Assembly: GCF_020360975.1 (NCBI RefSeq)
Contig: NW_025408674.1
Location: 2,542,001 to 2,606,000, forward strand
Length of the DNA stretch: 64,000 nucleotides
Direction: 5' to 3'
Source: Hirsutella rhossiliensis
Lineage: Eukaryota > Ascomycota > Sordariomycetes > Hypocreales > Ophiocordycipitaceae
This document shows, piece by piece, positions 11,684 through 22,179 of this stretch (its first letter is position 1; each line of letters starts with the position of its first letter). A model generated the notes under the pieces. That model made no database searches. It was not told the origin of the DNA and saw only the letters and a program-made list of their open reading frames with translations. Made by a program: the position numbers and the translations under genes.

Positions 11684-14600
11684 ATGGACGGAGACTGGGA
11701 TGAGGTAGGTCCCACGTTCGGGTCCTTGCGCGCGTCGTGTTGCTGGCATTCCCTTCTCGTCGCACGGCCAAGGCGCCCGCAGTTGATAGGCTGCGCTGAC
11801 GTGGTGGTCCTCAGGTCTCCCGAATTGCATTCCCGCCCCCGGGCGTCCATGCGATGCCGACATCGGTAACTACGATGACGTTTGACACCTCTCAAGAGTT
11901 GCTCTGGACTGGCAATGACTTTGTACGTGTCGCAATAAACATCCATCGCACTCGCCTTCATGACCTGACAAGGCGACCAGGGCCGTGTTATGTCGTTCCT
12001 GGGTACCGAGCTACAGAGGTATACCTCGTTCAAGGCGCATCAGACCTCGGACGGTCCTGTGCGTCAGATATTGGTCAACGACAGAGGCATTGTGTCTTTG
12101 GGCTCCAAGGATGTTCACATGGCCTTGAGGAGAGGCCCGCCATTATGCCATGTCAGGTGCGTCTCACTGGCTTCCAGGACGCGGAGCGTGCGAGAGCTAA
12201 CCGTGGAGGACTGCACAGGCACGACGAAATGAAAGACTTGCGCTGCATGAGCTTCACTTCAAAGGGCACGGCGGAAATCCTCGTCGCTGGACTCCAGAAC
12301 AAAATGCTTGTCATTGACCTCAATAAGGGCGAGGTCGTCAAGCAGGTAAGAGACACGGGGCAACAACGTTGAATCGAAGGCTGATTGAATCTTAGCTGCC
12401 TACGGAACACCAGTACTCCATCATGAAGCGTGGGCGCTACATCTGCGCAGCCACCAAGAGTGGATCGGTGCATCTTTTGGACCCCGTCAGCTTCGCCGTC
12501 GTCAAGTCCTGGAATGCGCACTCTGCGCTGGTCAACGACATGGACGCACAGCACGACTTTATTGTGACCTGCGGATACTCCCTGCGGCAGGGACAGAACT
12601 ATATGCTGGATCCGTTCCTCAACGTCTTCGATATCAAGAAGATGTCGTCGATGCCCCCGATTCCCTTTCCAGCCGGGGCTGCCTATGTTCGCATGCACCC
12701 CAGGATGCTCACGACTAGCATCGTCATCTCTCAGACTGGCCAGATGCATGTCGTGGACCTCATGAACCCCAACACTAGCAACGTCCGGCAGGCAAACGTG
12801 CTCACCTACCTAAGCATGTTCGAAATCGCCCCCTCGGGCGAAGCCATGGCGCTCACCGACCCCGAGTGCTACATCCACCTATGGGGGTCACCTTCGAAAC
12901 TTCACTTCGTGGACCTCCCAACTCCGTTGGAGTTTGCCACACCTGAAGAGCCAATGGGCCCTATCGAATGGACCCCTGAGACGTAAGCTGAATATTCTCC
13001 CACTGCCCCAAGACAAAACCTAACAGGCTATCAGACCTCTGAACTCGATCGGCTTGCCATACTATCGAGAAGTGTTGGCTTCAGCTTGGCCCGACGCCGT
13101 GTGTGACGTTGGCGCCCCTCCGGCCAAGCTCGACGTCCAGTTCATCAGTAGCCTTAAGACGACCGAGTTCGGACTCTACGGCCGCAACTCTCGCGGGATC
13201 CGAAGAAACCAGATCGAGGATACTCGTAACGTCAACAGGTCGGCTAGCACTGGCCTGAAAGCACCCAAATTCCTGAGCGAAAAGGCTCGCGAGTCGGCCA
13301 AGAGCGATACCAAGAGCGCGGATGAGAAGCCAGATGATATCTCGAGCCCGACGATAGAAACAGGCATCGAAAGCAAGAAGGCTGAGGTGCCCATGATGTA
13401 CCGCAACGTAGAGATTAAGTACAGCAAATTTGGCGTCGACGATTTCGATTTCGGGTATGTTTGCCCTGCCCAAGACCCACGAGCTCGAAATTACTGACCA
13501 GGCACACAGGTTCTACAACAAGTCTCGCTACTCAGGCCTAGAAATCCACATCTCAAACTCCTACGCCAACTCGCTCCTCCAGATGATGAACTTCACACCT
13601 CTGATCCGAAACCTGGCTCTCCAGCACGCAGCAACAGCATGCGTCAGCGAAATATGCCTGCTGTGTGAGCTCGGCTTCCTATTCGACATGCTGCAGAAAG
13701 CCGACGGATCCATCTGTCAAGCAACAAACCTGCTCAGGACCCTGAGCCACCACCCTCAAGGTAGGTAATTCCGGCCAGTTCCACTGAGCTGCGTAATACT
13801 AATTGACGCAGCCGCTCCCCTGGGGCTCCTTGAAGAAGACTCGCATGGGTCGTCGCTGAATGTGATGCTACAGGGACTCACGCGATTCCTACTGGACAAG
13901 ATCGTACAGGATTACAAAAGCATATCGCCAGCCTCCTCCGCCATGGAACAGGTGTGTTTCCCCCTTGCCGCCGACGGTCAGAAAACACGATGCTAAGACT
14001 TGTCAGGTACTTGCGACCTCGGCTACGAGCTCGATTCGATGTGTCAACTGTAGGAGCGAGTACACGAGACCTGGATCGACTTTTGTCAATGACTTGCTCT
14101 ACCCTCCACATGTCAGTACCTCGGTAACCGCGTGGCGGCGCATGGCTGATCGATCCTCGCAGAAGGCGTCTGGTCGCAACAGTAAGATGTCGCGTGTCAC
14201 CTTTTCTCAGGTTCTTAAGAGTAGCATTGAGAGAGAGACAACGTCCAAAGGCTGGTGCAGCCGATGCCAGCGATATCAGACAATCGCGACCAGGAAAACC
14301 ATTCACAATGTCCCGGCAGTACTTATGCTCAACACAGCGATTACGAGCCAGGATCATCGAATGCTTTGGTCAACCCCAGGCTGGCTCCCCGAAGAAATTG
14401 GCATCATCGTTGACCAGGGCCAGTTCTACTGCTACGAAGGCGAGGATTTGAAGCTCCACCTGCAGCGCGGTATGCACAATATTGTAGTGTACTCACTGAT
14501 CGGCATGGCCATCAACATCGAGAACGGCCAGACACAGAAGCCACATCTTGTCGCTATGGTTAACGGTAAGCTCCTCACCCTTGTGCAATCGTCGTGGCAT

Positions 14601-15758
14601 GTGCTGACCGAACATGCAAGTTGCACATGCTGAACCGGAATCACCGGAGCTGAGCCAATGGCATTTGTTCAACGACTTCCTGGTTCGCTCAGTCAGTACC
14701 GAAGAGGCACTCACTTTCAATCAGTCCTGGAAGACGCCCTCAGTCGTGGCCTTCCAGGTCAAGCATGCGAACAACAAGATTGATACTGAATGGAGAGATC
14801 ATCTGGACACCTCGATTCTCTACCAGGATCTCAAGTAATCAGCCGGATACTCGCCTCTATAAGGAATTGAGGCTGACTTGAGTGTGACAGCCCGAACCTG
14901 CAGTCTGATGGCAAGACATATCAGATTTTGGACCCCGAGACGGAACGTCCAGGGCCTGAGACGATAGTTGCTCTAGACACAGAGTTTGTTGCTGTGCGGC
15001 AGCCGGAGATCGAAATGAACTCGGACGGTGAACGGGAGACGATCAGGCCGATCGTGTACGCGCTAGCCCGAGCATCCGTTGTGCGGGGCAAGGGCGAGAA
15101 CGAAGGCGTGCCGTTTGTGGATGACTACATTGCCATCAAAGAACCCATCGTCGACTATCTAACCTCGTATTCTGGCATCCGTGAGGAGGATCTTGACCCG
15201 CGCATTTCCAAACATAGCCTCTTGCCGCTCAAGATGGCTTACAAGAAGCTCTGGATTCTCTTGAACCTGGGCTGCAAGTTCTTGGGGCATGGACTGAAGC
15301 AGGACTTTCGAGTCATCAATATCCATGTGCCCAAGGCGCAAGTCATCGACACAATCGACCTCTTCTTCCTCAAATCGCGCCTTCGCAAGCTCTCGCTCGC
15401 CTTCCTGGCCTGGTATCTCCTCAAGGAAGACATTCAGCTGGAGACGCACGACTCGATTGAAGACTCGCGCACGGCACTCAAGCTCTACAAAAAGTACCTG
15501 GAGTTTCAGGATGCGGGCATCTTGGAGACGATGCTGCAGGACATTTACCGCGCAGGCAGAGACGTCAACTTCAAGCCGCCCCGCAAGGACGGCGCCGACG
15601 TGCAGAGGACCGACACGCCCCCGTTGCCGATCGAGGGCGCGACCACGGGGCCGTCGACCCCGGTGAGGAAGACGACGGGCCTGGCCGCGCCGGCACAGGG
15701 CGCGACGGGGTTTGGTGGAGCTAGCTGGACTCCCGGCAAGAGTTCGCCGTTGAGGTAG
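11684..15758 (+). CDS. PAN2: PAN2, catalytic subunit of the PAN2-PAN3 deadenylase
   Basis: Twelve exons: 11684-11704, 11815-11922, 11981-12156, 12219-12345, 12396-12982, 13035-13454, 13510-13760, 13812-13951, 14007-14111, 14163-14565, 14621-14834 and 14891-15758. They total 1,139 residues, normal for fungal Pan2. The start [17 protein letters not shown] fits the family. Order: N-terminal WD40-like region, linker, pseudo-ubiquitin-hydrolase domain ([14 protein letters not shown] box, cysteine pairs CVNC and CSRC), then a DEDDh 3'-5' exonuclease. Its residues are D880 and E882 in ALDTEF, D989 in GHGLKQDF, and H1037 and D1042 in HDSIEDS. With Pan3 it trims poly(A) tails bound by poly(A)-binding protein in the cytoplasm, the first phase of mRNA deadenylation. 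All active-site residues are present. Confidence 0.96.
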
Positions 15759-16447
15759 GGCAGGGGTTATGTAGGAAGATGGACATTGTCACGAGATGTT
15801 GTTTGAGGAGTCTGGAGGATATCTGCGCCTCGGTTGAATAAAAGTCCCACAGAGATTGCTTGTCCCGATGTGCTGAAAGGCGTCGGCTGATGGAGCCCAA
15901 TACCTCCCTGGGAAGCCGCTGCTCCCGAAGTGGAGGCAGCCAGACGAGTTGGTCAGCCTTGCGCGCAGTGAAGAGTTGTTCATAGTTGGGAGCACTTTGA
16001 ATATTCGGTCCTACAGCCCGTTCTATGCTGCCACTCCCTGGCCTTGGCACATGAGCCGTCAATCGCGCTATTCAACGAGAAGCCCATCCTCTGTTTTCAC
16101 GAAACAAGCCAGAAAAACCCCCCTCTTCCTTGGCAATCGCTCTCCCCTTCCAGAAGTGTCCAGTAGACTTGTTCCGAGCCCCGAAGGCGGACGTGTTGGG
16201 GACTAAGGGGAGGGGGCAAGTTATTCCACGCATCAGGAGCAGGTGGCAAGGACCCGAGATGCTGCCAAACATCGTCTATGTTTCTCGAGTTGCATTTAAT
16301 TTGGCGATATCCTTGTCAAATCATTATTGGCCTGGTCGGTGGCGACTCGTCACATCTCGCGAGATTGACGAGCTCACAACAGGGTTTAGCCTTTGCTGGC
16401 GATCTCTTCCACCCGCGCGTTTCGTCATGGCTGTTGATCCTGCTACG
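15759..16447. other. Spacer between convergent PAN2 and CKB1
   Basis: The stretch should contain both 3' UTRs. No additional gene is supported. Confidence 0.5.
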
Positions 16448-17540
16448 CTAAAGCTCGGACTCGGCGCCGTTGGTGGATAGTTGCATGGGACTGCCGTTCG
16501 CGTTCTGGCGTTGGCGGAGCCGCGCGTTCCCGGGAGGTCGCCGGCGGACCATGACCCGGCCGTTCATGTTGACGTTTTCGTCCTCGTCATCCGATTCACC
16601 AAACTGCTCGGCATAGATTCGGGCTTCGTCGAGCTCGTTGATGTCTTGGGGCCGATCGCGCAGCCACTGCATCCGGGGCCCGGAGCGGGCACGTTCTGAT
16701 ACCCGGAACCCGTAGATCTTGGGCTCGTGTATGTGGCCCGGCCCCAGACTTGGGGCGATGTTCTTGGTGAACATGCCGTTGAGGAGAGTCTCGTCCGCCG
16801 TTATCCTCGAGGTCATGGGGGAGAGCACATCGGCGCCGCGCTTGGTGAGGTCGTATTCCGGAAAGGTGAGGAGGAAGAGGGCACCAAATGTGCGGCCGAA
16901 GAAGGCACCATCGACGGTCTGGAACCGGCTGTTGGGGGGCACGTAGACATCCAGGCAGGACGGGCAGAAAAGCTTGACCGTGTCCTCGCCCGGTATATCG
17001 GAGAGGCCGACGGGCAACGTCCTCGCCAGCTCGCAGTTTGTCCTGGGGCAGCAGCCGAAGTGGCCGAGCTCGTACTTTTCGCTCATCTGCTGGATACCAG
17101 CACGTGAGCATATAAAGCGTTGGTGGATGAGGCCGTAGAGCATCTCGGCCGACGACTCGATGACGGACAGGTCGCTGGCCATTCTGCTGTGTCTTCGCTC
17201 GCCGGAACTCCGCCCGGCCACACGCTCTTGTCCGTCTCCCAGGCCCGATTCGTTCTCTTCATCCTCATCCTCATCGTCCTCATCGTCGTCGTCATCCTCG
17301 GGCTCAACGTCGAGAATCATCTGGTGGGCGGGCATTAGCACGGCGAATTGTCGAGGCCGGCGCAGGTCAATCTGGGCCTACCTCCAGGGCCTCCTTGTAC
17401 ATGGCAACCTGTGTCTGCAGGCCAGTAAGGTTGAAGTCATCCTCGATGAATTCTTCCGACACTTCGGCAAAGTACTCGTGCCCGAGCAGGGAGCAGAAGC
17501 TCGAGATCCAGGATTCGGGCACACCCGAGGACGTCGACAT
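16448..17540 (-). CDS. CKB1: Casein kinase 2 regulatory (beta) subunit
   Basis: Two exons, 17540-17382 and 17320-16448, separated by a 61-nt intron, give 343 residues. MSTSSGVPESWISSFCSL starts the protein, and the junction reads YKEALE|MILDVEPED. A long Asp/Glu tract follows (about 58-80), then the CK2-beta core SDLSVIESSAEMLYGLIHQR. The zinc-binding cysteines are in FGCCPRTNC and LFCPSCLDVYVP, which mediate beta-beta dimerisation. The C-terminal tail is basic and variable. CK2 beta holds two catalytic alpha subunits in the tetramer and steers substrate choice in nucleus and cytosol. An in-frame ATG inside the intron is not a credible start because it would drop the N-terminal helices. The gene is head-to-head with the JmjC-like gene at 17990. 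Confidence 0.95.
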
Positions 17541-17989
17541 GGTGCCGTGGAGGCCTGGTGCCGAGGGCGCTGTCGCAGGGCCTGTAGGGTGGCGCGCGCG
17601 CGTCGTCTCGACCACGGATGGCCTCTATTGCTCGATTTGGGATGACGGCGTTTGGATGCGTGCGGTATTGCGGACAGCCGTAAATTGTAATTGTGGGGGA
17701 CGGAATCGCCCAGTGCTGTTTTCGTTACGCTCGGGGTTCGGGGTGCGGAGACGGGTTCGGCGACGGCGTAGATATGCCTGTCCAGGAAATCGTAATGGAG
17801 CGGCAAGGTTTCGATGTTTGATACCCGACGCGTGAATGAGGCGGGCGAGGCACGATGCGATGGGATTGTGAGTACCTGATGACCGGGAGAGGGCTTGGAG
17901 AGTTAGTGGTTAGCTGAGTTGCTCCCTCTCGGCGCTTTGGTTCTGCCGACTCCGAATCCTTACCCATACACAAGCGAGCTCAACGTCTG
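17541..17989. promoter_or_regulatory. Shared divergent promoter, CKB1 / JmjC-like gene
   Basis: About 450 bp separate the two start codons. Any promoter elements must be shared or closely packed. No specific factor site was assigned. Confidence 0.5.
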
Positions 17990-19045
17990 ATGGCAGGTCG
18001 ACGGCCACCACCCATCAACGCCAGACTGTCCCTCAATGACAAGACTATGAAGACAGCTCTCCAGTCCTGCAGACAATGGACACGCCGTTTTCACGGCATA
18101 CGCGCCGCGTTGCTCCCAATCCAGTCTGCCGTACCGTCAGCCCAAGGCTACCCAGACCTTCAAGCGTTCCAGCAGCAAGCTCTTCTGCCCAAGAAGCCAT
18201 TGCTCTTCCGCAATGATGCTGGGTCGCCAGCCTCCCAGCTTGAATCCATGAACAAGTGGTTCAGCAAAAACGTGACTGCGGGGCGTGGATTCTCGGCTTA
18301 CATGGCCGGCTTCCAGGATTGGCCGTTTCCTTACGAGCTAGTCTTGTCCTCGTCTGAGATGAAGGATGCCGTGGTCGGCTTCCGTGACTGGCTCATGGAG
18401 AGTCCACATGTCACAGACCATATCTTGGCCGGCATTCTACAGCCTGCTCTGGTCGAAGGCGAAGACCAAGCCTTCTTTCAGCTCTTCGGTCCCTTGCGGC
18501 TTCTCAACAAGGCACTTGAGTTCAACAGAGCCCAAAGATCCAAGGCTTCGAGCACGTTGGATCTTTATATCGCGCAGGCTGGGCTTGAGGAGTTGCCACA
18601 GCCTCTGCAGGACGATGTCCCCGCTCCCGAGCTTGTCAAGCGCGCTGGGAAAGGCGACATCTATCAATCGTCCTTGTGGCTTGGCACTGAGCCGACATAT
18701 ACGCCGCTACACAGGGACCCTAATCCAAACCTTTTCTGCCAGCTTTGCGGCTGTAAGATTGTAAGGCTGTTGCCGCCCTCTTCAGGTGACCGCTTGTACT
18801 TTGAAGTGCAAGCCAAGATTCGTCAGAGGGGCAACAGTCGCATCAGAACAACTGAAATGATGCAAGGAAAAGAGCGCAAAGTCTTGCATGACGCTGTCTG
18901 GAACGATGGCGAAGCAGGCGAGCTGCACGAAGCAGAGTTGAGCCCGGGAGATGCCTTGTTCATCCCGGACGGATGGTGGCACTCGGTCAAGAGCAAGGAG
19001 GCGGACGGTCGGCTGAACGGCTCAGTCAATTGGTGGTTCCGGTAG
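17990..19045 (+). CDS. JmjC/cupin-like 2-oxoglutarate oxygenase
   Basis: A single exon of 351 residues. The metal site of a JmjC-type Fe(II)/2-oxoglutarate oxygenase is visible: HRD in TPLHRDPNPNLFCQL, and the distal histidine in PGDALFIPDGWWHSV. The short length and lack of PHD or zinc modules resemble the small JmjC hydroxylases rather than histone demethylases. A second ATG at 18047 (MKTALQSCRQWTRRFHGIR) would give 332 residues with an amphipathic, arginine-rich start that could be a mitochondrial signal, so start and location are open. Substrate unknown. Confidence 0.85.
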   Translation: MAGRRPPPINARLSLNDKTMKTALQSCRQWTRRFHGIRAALLPIQSAVPSAQGYPDLQAFQQQALLPKKPLLFRNDAGSPASQLESMNKWFSKNVTAGRGFSAYMAGFQDWPFPYELVLSSSEMKDAVVGFRDWLMESPHVTDHILAGILQPALVEGEDQAFFQLFGPLRLLNKALEFNRAQRSKASSTLDLYIAQAGLEELPQPLQDDVPAPELVKRAGKGDIYQSSLWLGTEPTYTPLHRDPNPNLFCQLCGCKIVRLLPPSSGDRLYFEVQAKIRQRGNSRIRTTEMMQGKERKVLHDAVWNDGEAGELHEAELSPGDALFIPDGWWHSVKSKEADGRLNGSVNWWFR

Positions 19046-19523
19046 TCAGCGATGCTTGCCACAAGTGTTGTGAGCCTAATTGTGAGCCGGACCGTCGGAT
19101 GTTGTGTGCTTGTATTGCATAGCTGCGACTCTCGCGCATTGCTCAGCCATGGCATGATCTGGCCCATATACCCATAAAGATCACATTACTTCCACTATGA
19201 ATCTTCCCAGCGGTTTTGTCTGTCCCAGATCCAAGGCTCAATCTCATCCGCTGTCGGGCACGCGGCGAGGTAACAACGCCATAAAGTACCACGACGGCCG
19301 GTAGAGTAGTTCTCAGCCAGGTGAACATAACAAAGCTTGGTGATATCCATCCCGATGCTTGAATTAAAAAAACTTGGCCGGCACCCAACATCGATATAGG
19401 AAATCAAGTAGCCTACAAGGCGCCGTCCACGGCGGACTCTCATCGCCAACGGTGAATCGGGGAGCCGGCAGAGCTCCCACGTTGACCAAGGGCGAAATCT
19501 TGAAATTCTTTCTTCGTATGCTT
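19046..19523. other. Spacer between convergent genes
   Basis: The stretch probably holds the 3' UTRs of the JmjC-like and RanGTP-binding-type genes. Nothing else is supported. Confidence 0.5.
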
Positions 19524-21438
19524 CTAATCTGCCGGGGTATCTGTGTAAGGATCAAAGCCAACGCGCCGTTTCGCCTCGCTGCGCACCGTACGTCGCGCCT
19601 CACCAGAGAGGCCAGTCGTCGACGTCTCCTCCAGGAAAAAGGTCAAGATATGATCGGGTATCGAAAGGTGTGACGCTTGCTGAAACTCCTGGAGTCCAGC
19701 CAGGCGGATCAACATTTCTATGAGGGACAGGGATGAGGTGATGGTCTTGAATGGCGATCGCGCCACAAAATCGAGGGCGCCTGCTTCGTCCACTTCCGTG
19801 TCCCGTATAACATTGGGCAGTATGCTGTCTCGCGACTCGCCGAGGCCTGAGCTTGGCTGAAGCGAGAGGTTTCTGATCTGAGCAGCCAATATCAGGTCAA
19901 GGGAAGCTCGTGGCGCAGCCGATTTCGATTTTGGCGTATGGGCGCTGTCTTCTGTGTTTTCAGCTTCGCTCTCTGATCCCCCGTCCGTTTCACTCTCGTC
20001 CGACCCTATTGCGTTGTCCTCCCATACTTCCAAGGCTATCCACTCGGGGTCGAAATGCCTGGGCAGGTGAGAAACACCGGGTTCTGCCCCGTTCTGACTC
20101 CTGAGTAATGCTGACAACGATCGAGAGTTTTCGTTCCGCAATTGTCGATCGATCATGACTTGCTCGCCATCATGGTCGACAAGCACGTCATCGCAGTCCT
20201 CATCATTATTTGCCATGCAGCCGCACAGGTCATCCCCAGCTCCCGATGGCCGAGCCGCCCTCATGTCTCGTTTGAGGAGAAGCACCGTATTGCTCTCTCC
20301 AATTTCTGCTTTTCCCAAGTTAAGTATCCTTCCCGTGTCGGTGTAGAAAATTTTCGATAGCTGATGGATGGGAATATGTTCTCGAATCCCCGCACTCGAG
20401 ACCCCATCAAATGGAGACGCAGTTTCGGCCCCGTCGTGCACTCTGCCATCGTCCAGGTTTTCGATGATCTCTAAATAGTAGGAAAACTCCAGACTGTCCC
20501 CGCGAGCAATCTGGCCGTGCGCGAGCCCATTACCGTTGCCAGCGATGGACTGTGCCGATCGACACAGTCGTACTCTCGCCTTGTGGATGACCTCCTGCCA
20601 GAGCGGTTTTCTGTCGTCATGTCCCAGGCCATAAACGGGGTGCTGATGCTTGCCGCAGCCAGGACTGCTGGTTTTGATCGACGCGTGGCCTAGGAACAGC
20701 ATGTAGAGCGACAGATTGAAGGCTGGGCCAATCTGAACAGGCCTCGTCGGGTCGTGGGTATACTGAGTGTCGCCAACAATGAGTAATGTGCTTGCTTGAA
20801 GCAGCCTTGAGGGTGAAATGCTGGCTGGCAAAGATGTCGATAGGGATTCTCCGGAAGCTGTAATGGCGAGCTGCAGCAAGGGGATTTCGCGGTCGATCCG
20901 ATCCAGCAGACTCCTCATGTCGGCCATGACGTGGCAGAGACTTGCGTGCCGTCCATCACGCTGCTTGGCTGAACCGCGATTCGTCGCTTGGGTGTCGTCC
21001 TCGATGGCAACGACTAAGGCGATTCTCCTTCCGAGGGAGATGATTTCTTGGTGGAGGGATTTGGTGAGAGGGACGGCGGATTCCAGGAAGACGTTGCCCC
21101 GGCCGGACCTGTAAGCCGGATGAGTAGGAAGCCAGAGTCAGAAGTTGGGGGCGACTTGAACTGACTTGAGCTCGACGAGGTCAATGGCTGGCGTGATGAC
21201 CTGGTGGTGTAAGCGGTCTGCACGGGCTGGGCTCCAACGTCGTGGATCGTGGACGCACCTTCATCTTGCTGTCAAGCAGCGTCTGGAGAGTCTTGAGCTC
21301 GGCGTAGAGCTTTTTGTCGTCGACGGATTTTAAGAGGCGCGAGCACTGGCCGAGTGCGTACGTCGACGTTAAAGCAACGCCGGACCTGATGGCATATCTC
21401 ATGGCCTGCACGCCCACCGTTGCAAGAAACTCATCCAT
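19524..21438 (-). CDS. RanGTP-binding-type fungal protein
   Basis: Three exons on the minus strand, 21438-21259, 21200-21166 (35 nt) and 21108-19524, give 599 residues. The N-terminus MDEFLATVGVQAMRYAIRSG and the block DREIPLLQLAITASGESL, then LLQASTLLIVGDTQYTHD, then RKPLWQEVIHKARVRLCR match a conserved ascomycete family that databases usually call RanGTP-binding protein. No Ran-binding fold can be proved by eye and the biochemical role is poorly defined. The C-terminal half is acidic and Ser-rich (ESETDGGSESEAENTED) before a conserved-looking tail. It is divergent from SUP35 across 741 bp. The family match rests on memory of the pattern. Confidence 0.8.
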
Positions 21439-22179
21439 GGCTGAGCGAGGCCAGGGGCATGAGGGCCTTTGGGCTGGAGAGCAGGCCAAGATAAAGGGCC
21501 GTCACATACTGTCAAATGGGTTGATATGCTTTCACTGCTGCCTCGGGCGCTGAATGAAGAACGCTTGGTCGTTGGCAGCGACTCGCTTTGTTGCACAGTG
21601 CCAATACAGTGACCAGCAAAAGGACGGTGAGCAAGGATGAGCGGCAGACGACCTATAGGTGGTGCACATTGCTACGAGACAGAAGAAAGAGAAACGCTTG
21701 ACTAGAAATACATCGATCGCCCTTTGAGTTCTCTGCATATATGTACTCAGTACTCTTTTCTTCAATTCGCTGTTGGCATAGCTGCGATTATAGTTGAATT
21801 GCTCGGGAGACCTACTTACGCTTAGGCGGTTGCAGCGTACAGTGTCAAGTGGTCTCCCACTTTACTGTACCAACCCCTCCAAAAAAACACCTCCCAAGCG
21901 TCATGCTGGTGGGGCTCGAATTTTGTCAACTCCATTCAAGCCACCCCGAGGTCAGAAGACGGTCAGCCTGGGCAAGACACACAATTCCTGCGCCCAAATC
22001 ACTCTCCTCCTGGCCGGCCTCCGAGGCAATCCCCTCCCGATCCCCTTTCGAAAACCGCTCGATACTCGGCGTCGACCAACCGCAGCAGCAGCGTCATTGA
22101 CAAGCGGCGGAGGGGCACGCACAACCAACGCATCCTCGATATCGACGATACTCTCTTCCTCGAATCTCCTACAGCCGCA
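21439..22179. promoter_or_regulatory. Divergent promoter, RanGTP-type gene / SUP35
   Basis: This spacer of about 740 bp lies between two start codons. The SUP35 side is C-rich and CAAC/TCCTC-rich just before the ATG, typical of fungal leaders. No gene is supported. Confidence 0.5.
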
